64,000 nucleotides of DNA from an uncultured Aquimarina sp. (GTDB taxonomy: Bacteria; Bacteroidota; Bacteroidia; Flavobacteriales; Flavobacteriaceae), in the NCBI GenBank assembly GCA_947496555.1, contig CANMDH010000012.1, positions 1 through 64,000 on the forward strand. Direction: 5' to 3'. Below the pieces are notes generated by a model. The model worked only from the letters and a program-made list of their open reading frames with translations, had not been told where the DNA came from and made no database searches. A program made the position numbers and the translations under genes. This document shows, in pieces, positions 26,085 to 32,149 of this stretch. Positions within the stretch are counted from its first letter, which is position 1; each line of letters starts with the position of its first letter.

Positions 26085-26246
26085 ATGAAAAAAAAAGGAA
26101 CACAAAAAATCAATCTCAAAAAATTAACAATAGTAAGGATTAGCACAGATTCTATGAAAAAAATAGAAGGAGGAACGAGTGTTTTAACAAGTGAGATTGC
26201 AGAAGTAAACGGAGTGATTATCGATCATTGTTATCATGAAAAATAA
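26085..26246 (+). CDS. Class I lanthipeptide-like precursor peptide
   Basis: A 53-residue frame with a leader of the Bacteroidota class I lanthipeptide type (MKKKGTQKINLKKLTIVRIS; pattern KInLKKLTI), Gly-Gly at 29-30, and a core opening TSVLTSEIAEVNG and ending DHCYHEK. The core has two Thr and two Ser before a single Cys, enough for one lanthionine ring. Modification would need a LanB-type dehydratase, and none is in the window. A terminator follows 27 bp downstream, so it is probably its own transcript. Called from the leader pattern. Confidence 0.7.
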   Translation: MKKKGTQKINLKKLTIVRISTDSMKKIEGGTSVLTSEIAEVNGVIIDHCYHEK

Positions 26247-26272
26247 ATACTTTTTTTTTAGAACATTAATTG

Positions 26273-26322
26273 CCCTGTCAATGTACAGGGTTTTTTATGG
26301 CCATTTTGTTTAAAATGGCCAT
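26273..26322 (+). terminator. Terminator followed by a second strong hairpin
   Basis: CCCTGT / ACAGGG with a 6-nt loop and six Ts (26273-26296) end the lanthipeptide-like gene. Directly after it, ATGGCCATTTT / AAAATGGCCAT form a perfect 11-bp stem with a 4-nt loop (26297-26322). Confidence 0.75.
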
Positions 26323-26398
26323 ACTTCATTTTTATTCCCGTTGATTGCAGCATACTTTAGTATCAGAATCAAAATATCATTTATGATCAATTTTGATA

Positions 26399-26406
26399 AG
26401 GGGTAA
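26399..26406 (-). promoter_or_regulatory. TTACCCCT motif before the four-cysteine peptide gene
   Basis: Minus-strand GGTTACCCCTTATC, 43 bp upstream of the peptide start at 26450. Orientation is opposite to the gene, unlike the copies before the BLUF and LytTR genes. It could still be an operator. Confidence 0.3.
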
Positions 26407-26449
26407 CCGAAAACCTTAAATATAGAGTAGGTAATTAAAACTTATAATC

Positions 26450-26602
26450 ATGCTTAACAACATTTTAGATTTAAAAGGAGTAACTCAATTAAACAAAAAC
26501 GAACAACAAACAATCAAAGCCGGTACATACTATGGCGATCAATGTCTTAGTCTTTGTAGTGGTCGTTGCTCTTTTGGGCGTTGTTTTGAGCAGTTAGACT
26601 AA
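26450..26602 (+). CDS. Bacteriocin-type leader peptide with four-cysteine core
   Basis: A 50-residue precursor. The leader (MLNNILDLKGVTQLNKNEQQ, then TIKAG) follows the Flavobacteriia pattern with LKG, LnKnEQ and a terminal small-residue pair, here Ala-Gly instead of Gly-Gly. The core (26-50) starts TYYGDQC and has Cys at 32, 36, 40 and 45 (Cx3Cx3Cx4C), suited to two disulfides. It has its own terminator 11 bp after the stop. Likely exported by a C39-peptidase transporter encoded elsewhere. Biological activity unknown. Confidence 0.72.
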   Translation: MLNNILDLKGVTQLNKNEQQTIKAGTYYGDQCLSLCSGRCSFGRCFEQLD

Positions 26603-26612
26603 GTAGTATTTT

Positions 26613-26644
26613 TCCCTAAGATTAAGTCTTAGGGATTTTTTTGT
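26613..26644 (+). terminator. Rho-independent terminator
   Basis: TCCCTAAGA / TCTTAGGGA, a 9-bp stem with a 5-nt loop followed by a T-run, directly after the four-cysteine peptide gene. Confidence 0.9.
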
Positions 26645-26671
26645 TGTACTTCTAATTTAAAATATCAAACA

Positions 26672-26872
26672 ATGATTCATAAAATTTTAAAAGTAAACGG
26701 AGTTGTAGTACTTAAAAAACAACATCAGAAATCAATTCAAGGTGGTTCTTATGGATGTCAAAATGTAGCAAAAAGATGTATAGATGATAGTGATTGCTGT
26801 TCAGGAAGTTGTGGAGTAGAAAAAATAATCAACGGAAACGTAGTTACACTTTCTCTATGTTCATTTGCATGA
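26672..26872 (+). CDS. Double-glycine peptide with knottin-like six-cysteine core
   Basis: A 66-residue precursor. Leader 1-25 (MIHKILKVNGVVVLKKQHQK, ending IQGG) then a 41-residue core with Cys at 29, 36, 42, 43, 47 and 63, giving Cx6Cx5CCx3Cx15C. That order C-C-CC-C-C is the inhibitor cystine knot layout, with a last loop longer than usual. If disulfides form after export, the peptide would be very stable. A toxin, signal or inhibitor role is possible, and none can be shown from sequence. It starts 27 bp after the previous terminator. Confidence 0.75.
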   Translation: MIHKILKVNGVVVLKKQHQKSIQGGSYGCQNVAKRCIDDSDCCSGSCGVEKIINGNVVTLSLCSFA

Positions 26873-27002
26873 ATACCTGGTGCTATTTTTTGAACAACTA
26901 GTAAAGGTTAAAAAAACAGGAAGTTATAAAAATACTAGACAGAGAACTGCAACTGTCTTAAAATGTTTGCTGCCATAATGAAAACAAATAATTTCTAACA
27001 AA

Positions 27003-27185
27003 ATGAAAAAATTAATGCAACTAAAAGGAGCTCAAGTTTTAAATAAAAAAGAGCAAAAAACTATTAATGGAGGTAACACAGGTATGCGTTGTTATAGTCA
27101 TGCTGATTGTAGTGCTTTAAATTCGATACCTGGATATGAATATGAAGAGTTCTATTGTTTTTGGGGAATGTGCCAAATAATGTAA
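27003..27185 (+). CDS. Double-glycine peptide with four-cysteine core
   Basis: A 60-residue precursor with leader MKKLMQLKGAQVLNKKEQKT ending INGG (Gly-Gly at 23-24), the classic Flavobacteriia pattern. The core begins NTGMRC and has Cys at 30, 36, 52 and 57 with an acidic, aromatic middle (GYEYEEFYCFWGMC). Its leader is close to that of the 26450 peptide (LKG, LNK, EQ, TI), while the cores are unrelated, as in families that share one exporter. 130 bp follow the previous peptide gene. Confidence 0.75.
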   Translation: MKKLMQLKGAQVLNKKEQKTINGGNTGMRCYSHADCSALNSIPGYEYEEFYCFWGMCQIM

Positions 27186-27221
27186 TAGAGCGTTTTCATG
27201 ACTATTGAGTTATTATAAAAA

Positions 27222-27251
27222 AAGCCAAGAGATCGTGCTATCTTTTGGCTT
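27222..27251 (-). terminator. Terminator of the acyltransferase transcript
   Basis: AAGCCAAGAGAT / ATCTTTTGGCTT (12 bp, one G-T pair). The T-run follows on the minus strand, so it suits the minus-strand acyltransferase; it may also stop the peptide genes. Confidence 0.65.
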
Positions 27252-27397
27252 ACTAAAACTACAATTATTAATCTAGATTACTACGATCATACAGCTCCCA
27301 TAAAATTACTAGGCTCACCTAGCCTCCTGGTATTAAATCATCATCGCCACTAGATCCAATGTTAGCTAGATAACCAAATACGCTCATAAAAAACTAA

Positions 27398-28201
27398 TTA
27401 ATACTCCCACTGGCGTTTTTTGTTTAGCTCTTCTGCTTCTTCTAATTCTTCTTGAGGAATTACTTTAAGAAAAGATGGATGTTGCTCGATAGCATATTCC
27501 AGCTTTTCTACAATATCATCAATAGAATCATTTTCATAGTCAATTTCTAGAGGCTCTTTTATTACCATTGATTGTAGAATTCCTTTCTTCTTAATCACTA
27601 CTCCTTTTTTATCAAAAGACCTTCTAAATCCGTCGATAACGATAGGAATTACTATAGGTTTGTATTGTCGTATAATATGAGCGGTACCTTTGCGAATTGG
27701 CTTAAAAGGTTTGGTAGTTCCTTGCGGAAAAGTAATCACCCAACCATCGTCTAAAGCTCTTTTAATATTGGTAATATCACTCATTTTCACCTGGCGATTA
27801 ATATCTTGTCCTTTTGCCCTCCAGGTACGTTCAACCGTTATTGCACCGGCATAAGCTAATATTCTTGCCAGCAAACCATCGCGCATGGTCTCTTTTGCCG
27901 CTACATAATATAAATTAAGTTTTGGCCTCCAGAGATAACCAATATTCTTGATAGAATCTGTACGACCGCTTAAACTTGCATTAAACACATGAAACATTGC
28001 AACGACATCGGCAAAATACGTCTGGTGGTTAGAAACAAACAGTACGTTATTACCAGGAAGATCCTTAAAAATTTCACTCCCTTCGATTTGCAATTCATTA
28101 AACCCCCGGTAGCGTCTATGGGTCATTGCCCCCATAATACGGATTAGCCAGGTTTTTAGAAACAATATATGCCCAAATGGATTTCTTTTAAATAATCCCA
28201 T
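27398..28201 (-). CDS. 1-acyl-sn-glycerol-3-phosphate acyltransferase family (PlsC-like)
   Basis: A 267-residue membrane-associated acyltransferase. An N-terminal hydrophobic helix is followed by motif I NHQTYFAD (about 58-65) and motif III FPQGTTKPFKP (about 152-162), with the usual AHIIRQY after it. Family members acylate lysophosphatidate or related lipids. Motif I has five residues between His and Asp where HX4D is normal, a variant I associate with a Bacteroidota subgroup, so the acceptor may differ. It lies between the peptide genes and the Nudix gene and is probably transcribed alone. Confidence 0.85.
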   Translation of the reverse strand: MGLFKRNPFGHILFLKTWLIRIMGAMTHRRYRGFNELQIEGSEIFKDLPGNNVLFVSNHQTYFADVVAMFHVFNASLSGRTDSIKNIGYLWRPKLNLYYVAAKETMRDGLLARILAYAGAITVERTWRAKGQDINRQVKMSDITNIKRALDDGWVITFPQGTTKPFKPIRKGTAHIIRQYKPIVIPIVIDGFRRSFDKKGVVIKKKGILQSMVIKEPLEIDYENDSIDDIVEKLEYAIEQHPSFLKVIPQEELEEAEELNKKRQWEY

Positions 28202-28349
28202 AGATTTTCATTTATCAAATACGTATTGATGTGAGAAGTTCATAAAAGCTCTTATCTATGCTCCTAATAAAACTAATCAAAATTCATCAAATAACTAGAT
28301 CATTTTTGGCTTAATTCAAAGAAAAAGCGGAGCCAAATATACAAAATCA

Positions 28350-28991
28350 TTATACCATCATGTTCTTTATAAAAATTTTAAGTTCACTTAACATCATGGC
28401 CGTAGCACCCCAAACAGTATAACCGTCTAGTTGAAAGGACGGTACCTCAATATTTTTGGCATACGATGTAGATAATTTTTGTGAAGTTACGTTGCGATCA
28501 CTAAGCAATTCTGTTAAAGGAACTTCAATAACTTTGGCTACTTCTTCTTTTTGAAGTACAAAATCAGGTCTTCGTTCGGTAAAACCTAAAAAAGGATGTA
28601 CCCAAAAATTTGATGGTGGGATATAAACCTTGGTAAGTGGTTTTACTACGCTAACAGTATTTACAATTACCCCAACTTCTTCTTCAGTTTCGCGTAGCGC
28701 TGTTTCGATATAACTTTGATCAAAAGATTCTACTTTACCTCCTGGTAATGCAACCTGCCCAGAATGCACACCTTCATATTCCGGACGAAGAATTAAGGCA
28801 ATATGAGTAAATGCCTCTTTTGGATAAAAAAGCATCATTACTGCAGCATTTCTGGGGTTTCTTTCTTCAATTTTACGTTTGTTTAACTCCCGCATTCTAA
28901 TTTCTGGGGCCATAATAAAATGTGAAGATTCTCCCGGTACTGACATTTTCTGTATTTTTGGAATTAAATTTTTAAACGTTTCAAATGTCAT
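28350..28991 (-). CDS. Nudix hydrolase, CoA pyrophosphatase-like
   Basis: A 213-residue enzyme. The Nudix box lies at about 85-107: GGKVESFDQSYIETALRE followed by TEEEVGV, with the CoA-pyrophosphatase feature LPGGKVE and TALRE. These enzymes split CoA to 4'-phosphopantetheine and adenosine 3',5'-bisphosphate. The N-terminus (TFETFKNLIPKI, VPGESSHFIMAP) matches the conserved start in flavobacterial relatives, which supports the ATG at 28991. That start overlaps the cyclophilin start on the other strand by 7 bp. Confidence 0.88.
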   Translation of the reverse strand: MTFETFKNLIPKIQKMSVPGESSHFIMAPEIRMRELNKRKIEERNPRNAAVMMLFYPKEAFTHIALILRPEYEGVHSGQVALPGGKVESFDQSYIETALRETEEEVGVIVNTVSVVKPLTKVYIPPSNFWVHPFLGFTERRPDFVLQKEEVAKVIEVPLTELLSDRNVTSQKLSTSYAKNIEVPSFQLDGYTVWGATAMMLSELKIFIKNMMV

Positions 28992-29734
28992 TTACTCGAT
29001 CTATTTTTTTCTTTTTCATGTGCATTATAGTATTCTCTAATTGTGAAGATACACATTCTAAAAAAAATAAGCAGAATACCAAAAAAAATGCCAATTCTGT
29101 TTCTGTGAGTAGTAAAGAAAATAAACAAAAACGAGAGAACGAACAAAAAACTGAAGTACAAGACACAAAAACGGAAGAGGAGCCCTTTAAACTCACCAAC
29201 GAAAATTTAAGGGAATTTATGGTACAATACGGAAAAGAAAATCCCGAAACCCTGGTTAGAGTAACCACAAAATTTGGTGATATCGATATTCAATTATATA
29301 AACAAACACCTATCCATCGTGCAAATTTTATTTACCTGGTTAAACAAAAGTACTTTGATGAAACTTTCTTTTATCGTGTAGCCAAAGGATTTGTAATTCA
29401 AGGCGGCAATAGTGATCGACAGCAAATGGCCAAAAAACGTTTTGAAATTGGTGACTATACAATTCCACAGGAACCCATAAAAGGATTGAAGCATGTTCGT
29501 GGTGCAGTTGCTTTATCAAAACAATGGGTCGACAACCCTTCTAATCGTTCTACACCCTATGAGTTTTTTATTGTAATTGCCAAAAAAGGTGCTGGTCATC
29601 TGGACGGCGAGCATACTATCTTCGGAAAAGTTGTACGTGGAATGAGTGTAGCTGACAAAATCTCTAATGTCCCGGTTGATGGGAGTGAATGGCCAAAAGA
29701 AAACATCTTTATAAAAGCAGAAGTAATTAGATAG
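28985..29734 (+). CDS. Lipoprotein peptidyl-prolyl isomerase (cyclophilin type)
   Basis: A 249-residue protein that isomerises prolyl bonds in the periplasm. Signal sequence with Arg5, a Phe-rich core and lipobox FSNC, then a long charged linker (21-85). The cyclophilin domain is about 95-249: FYRVAKGFVIQGGN, RGAVALSKQW, FEFFIV-like YEFFIVIAKKGAGHLDGEHT and FGKVVRGMSVADKI. The catalytic Arg is in YRVAKGF. The start ATG overlaps that of the divergent Nudix gene. Confidence 0.9.
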   Translation: MSFTRSIFFFFMCIIVFSNCEDTHSKKNKQNTKKNANSVSVSSKENKQKRENEQKTEVQDTKTEEEPFKLTNENLREFMVQYGKENPETLVRVTTKFGDIDIQLYKQTPIHRANFIYLVKQKYFDETFFYRVAKGFVIQGGNSDRQQMAKKRFEIGDYTIPQEPIKGLKHVRGAVALSKQWVDNPSNRSTPYEFFIVIAKKGAGHLDGEHTIFGKVVRGMSVADKISNVPVDGSEWPKENIFIKAEVIR

Positions 29735-29788
29735 GCAATATGTATGGGGTGTATTGTTTGCAATCTATGTATTTACCCTCTGTAAAAA

Positions 29789-29819
29789 AAAACAAAAAAG
29801 CGGACCCAGGGGTCCGCTT
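29789..29819 (-). terminator. Terminator of the minus-strand lanthipeptide-like gene
   Basis: AAGCGGACC / GGTCCGCTT with a 4-nt loop; the poly-T run comes after it on the minus strand. It begins 8 bp past the peptide stop codon. Confidence 0.85.
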
Positions 29820-29826
29820 CTAAAAG

Positions 29827-29988
29827 TTAACATGGTGAAGCAATAGTTTCACACTGACATGTGTTATTTGTTCCCACATACCATTTTACACGTTCTTTAT
29901 ACGCTCCCATAGGGTGTGCCAACCCTCCTTGTAACTTTGCTACAGCCTCTTTACTTAATTGTAAATTTTTGAAGTTCTTTTTTTTCAT
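29827..29988 (-). CDS. Class I lanthipeptide-like (pinensin-type leader) precursor peptide
   Basis: A 53-residue precursor. The leader MKKKNFKNLQLSKEAVAKLQ plus GG (21-22) follows the KKxNFKxLxLxKExVxxL pattern common in Bacteroidota class I lanthipeptides. The core starts LAHPMGAYKER and ends with Cys at 44, 46 and 53 among Thr and Ser (NNTCQCETIASPC). A dedicated terminator follows. No dehydratase, cyclase or transporter is nearby, so it is an orphan precursor. It is separated from the other peptides by three unrelated genes. Confidence 0.72.
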   Translation of the reverse strand: MKKKNFKNLQLSKEAVAKLQGGLAHPMGAYKERVKWYVGTNNTCQCETIASPC

Positions 29989-30104
29989 TGTATAAAAATT
30001 TATGATTTATACCATCATATCAACAATAAAAAAAATTGTTACCCTACAAGTGAAATTTTGTTCATCTTTTAATCAAAAGTAAAGACCCTTGCATAATTTA
30101 TTCT

Positions 30105-30354
30105 ACCGATAACCAGTGAAATCATTACCGCACATGCTTTTTATCGATCAGCGGTAATAGTTAACCCTTCCGCGCAACAAGAATATCGATCAACGGTAGG
30201 GGGTAACCTTTCCGCGCAACCCCTATCTCGACCAACAGCAAATTATATCGATCAGCGGTTACCTGAACACCTTCCGCACAGCTGGGTGATAGATCCGCAC
30301 ACCGCGGCAACCCCTACGCACTGCGCGGACACCTTACCGCAGTGCGCGGGCCTG
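30105..30354. repeat. GC-rich degenerate direct-repeat tract
   Basis: In the spacer 29989-30435 about 250 bp are much richer in G and C than the surroundings. TATCGATCA occurs at 30142, 30184 and 30246, and TTCCGCGCAAC or a close variant at 30168, 30210 and 30272, so a 42-bp unit is repeated once at equal spacing and once 62 bp on. A strong hairpin (CGCACTGCG / CGCAGTGCG, 30317-30346) ends the tract. No open frame fits. I cannot say whether it is an RNA, a protein-binding array or foreign DNA. Confidence 0.7.
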
Positions 30355-30435
30355 TAATAATAGGTCTTTTGAAAAGTCTTAGTAATTAAATTGTATTTGA
30401 TTTGACTAACTATGAACTATCAACCATCAACTAAA

Positions 30436-31152
30436 CTACAACTGCTGCGTATAGTAATTATAATCTGCGATAACTCTATCTACAAAATGCAATGGTTGTT
30501 CTTGTGGGGTAACATCCATTAAAGAACTTACTTTGTTTGAAAGTTGTAAAATCACATTATGATCGGCATCTCTTCTTGCTTCAGTATAAATAGTTTTTAT
30601 TTTCCGCATTTCGGCATCGCTAAAAACCGTAACCTGTGGATATATAGGCGAATAATCCTCGGGAATATCGACTAGTATGGTCTGATTAAATTGTACTCTT
30701 TGGCGTTCACTAATTACTGTGGTCCCGGCAGCCATGTCTCCAAGACGCTGTCCTCTTCCGCTTAATAAAATAGTCACTACCGCAACTCCTCCAAAGGCTA
30801 ACGAAATATCCAGTAATCTAAGGAGCCATCGTATTAAATAATTAGAAAATGCAGGTCTTGATCCATCCAATCGTACAACTTTTAACTTCATGGCGGCCTT
30901 ACCTGGCGTTTTTCCATCCCAAAAAGTTTCCCATAACAGAAAATACAAGAAAGGGGGCATCCCCAAAATCAACCAAAACGCCCATTGATCTCCTATGTCG
31001 ATATCCAAAGCACCAAGAATAAAAATTACAGCTATGAAATACGCCATGAAGATCAACAAATCAATAAGATATGCCAATATACGCTCTCCTATTCCTGCAG
31101 CATTTTGCTGTATACTAACATTTTGAGCGGTTTCTATTTGAAAATTATCCAT
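30436..31152 (-). CDS. RDD family membrane protein
   Basis: A 238-residue protein. The RDD domain (about 17-150) has Arg23, Asp31 and three or four hydrophobic helices (AYLIDLLIFMAYFIAVIFIL; WDGKTPGKAAMKLKV; RWLLRLLDISLA). The soluble C-terminus (about 160-238) follows a proline-rich joint. It is divergent from the SpoIIM gene and forms part of the conserved RDD / SpoIIM / DUF4129 / DUF4350 / MoxR / DUF58 neighbourhood. Transport or proton-exchange roles are reported for some RDD proteins; not shown here. Confidence 0.85.
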   Translation of the reverse strand: MDNFQIETAQNVSIQQNAAGIGERILAYLIDLLIFMAYFIAVIFILGALDIDIGDQWAFWLILGMPPFLYFLLWETFWDGKTPGKAAMKLKVVRLDGSRPAFSNYLIRWLLRLLDISLAFGGVAVVTILLSGRGQRLGDMAAGTTVISERQRVQFNQTILVDIPEDYSPIYPQVTVFSDAEMRKIKTIYTEARRDADHNVILQLSNKVSSLMDVTPQEQPLHFVDRVIADYNYYTQQL

Positions 31153-31189
31153 TAATTATGTTTCTTTGAGCCTCTTAATTTTATGATAC

Positions 31190-32149
31190 ATGCGTGAGGC
31201 TGCTTTTGTGAGGCAAAATAAAGATAAATGGTTAAAATTTGAAAGTGTTCTGGTTAATAATGCTATAATCGCACCAGATGAACTATCAGATTTGTATATA
31301 GAAATCACTGATCACCTTAGTTATGCTCAGACATTTTACCCAAATAGCCAAACACTTAATTATCTTAATGGTTTAGCTTCAAGTGCCCATCAAAAGATCT
31401 ACAAAACTAAAAAAGAGAAAAAAAATCGATTCTATTCTTTTTGGGTAAAAGAATTCCCCCTTGAGTTTTATCAATATCAAAAACAATTATTGATTACCTT
31501 TTTGATCGCTGCTCTTTTTACCGCGATTGGTGTGTATTCTTCGGCCACCGATGGAGCTTTTGTAAGATCTATACTTGGAGATCGCTATGTAAATATGACT
31601 CTTGAAAATATCGCCAACGATGATCCTATGGCAGTATATAAACAAATGGGAGAAACTAATATGTTTCTTGGCATCACTATTAATAATATTCGAGTTGCTT
31701 TAAACTGTTTTATCCTAGGCGTGATGTTTGGCATAGGGACCATTTATATGCTTATGCAAAACTTTATCATGCTTGGCTCCTTTCAGTATTTTTTCTATGA
31801 CAAAGGATTGCTGTGGGAAAGTGTTCGTACCATCTGGATTCATGGTACCATAGAAATTTCTGTAATTATTATTGCTGGTTGTGCAGGTTTGGTTGTTGGC
31901 AATTCAATTTTATTTCCTAAAACCTATACTCGGCTTACTTCGTTTGTAAGAGGAGTTAAAGCAGGATTAAAAATTGTCATAAGTACGATCCCGTTCTTTA
32001 TTATAGCAGGATTTTTAGAAGGTTTTGTAACCAGACACACAGAAATGCCAGATTGGTTGGCTATTTTTATTATACTGGGGTCTTTGGCCCTGATCTTATT
32101 TTATTATGTAATTTATCCCAAACAACTATATAACAAAACAAAAAAATGA
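31190..32149 (+). CDS. Stage II sporulation protein M-like membrane protein
   Basis: A 319-residue protein. A soluble N-terminal helical domain (about 1-95: MREAAFVRQNKDKWLKFE) is followed by a SpoIIM-type membrane domain with about five helices (100-310), including NIRVALNCFILGVMFGIGTI and HGTIEISVIIIAGCAGL. In non-spore-formers this family co-occurs with MoxR and DUF58 genes. The stop overlaps the next ATG by 4 bp. Confidence 0.85.
   Translation: MREAAFVRQNKDKWLKFESVLVNNAIIAPDELSDLYIEITDHLSYAQTFYPNSQTLNYLNGLASSAHQKIYKTKKEKKNRFYSFWVKEFPLEFYQYQKQLLITFLIAALFTAIGVYSSATDGAFVRSILGDRYVNMTLENIANDDPMAVYKQMGETNMFLGITINNIRVALNCFILGVMFGIGTIYMLMQNFIMLGSFQYFFYDKGLLWESVRTIWIHGTIEISVIIIAGCAGLVVGNSILFPKTYTRLTSFVRGVKAGLKIVISTIPFFIIAGFLEGFVTRHTEMPDWLAIFIILGSLALILFYYVIYPKQLYNKTKK

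Noticed and set aside
27319-27387. A 22-codon minus-strand frame (MSVFGYLANIGSSGDDDLIP, GG) just after the acyltransferase gene
   Set aside because: It ends directly after GG with no core and has no own terminator or promoter; most likely a chance frame.
28981-29268. Minus-strand frame opposite the cyclophilin signal and linker
   Set aside because: It is antisense to the lipoprotein gene and reads as Phe/Ser-rich low-complexity protein.
30105-30354. CRISPR array or integron attC sites in the GC-rich tract
   Set aside because: Repeat spacing is irregular (42 then 62 bp), repeats are degenerate, no constant spacer length is seen, and the RYYYAAC/GTTRRRY core positions of attC do not line up. 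No cas or integrase gene is nearby.
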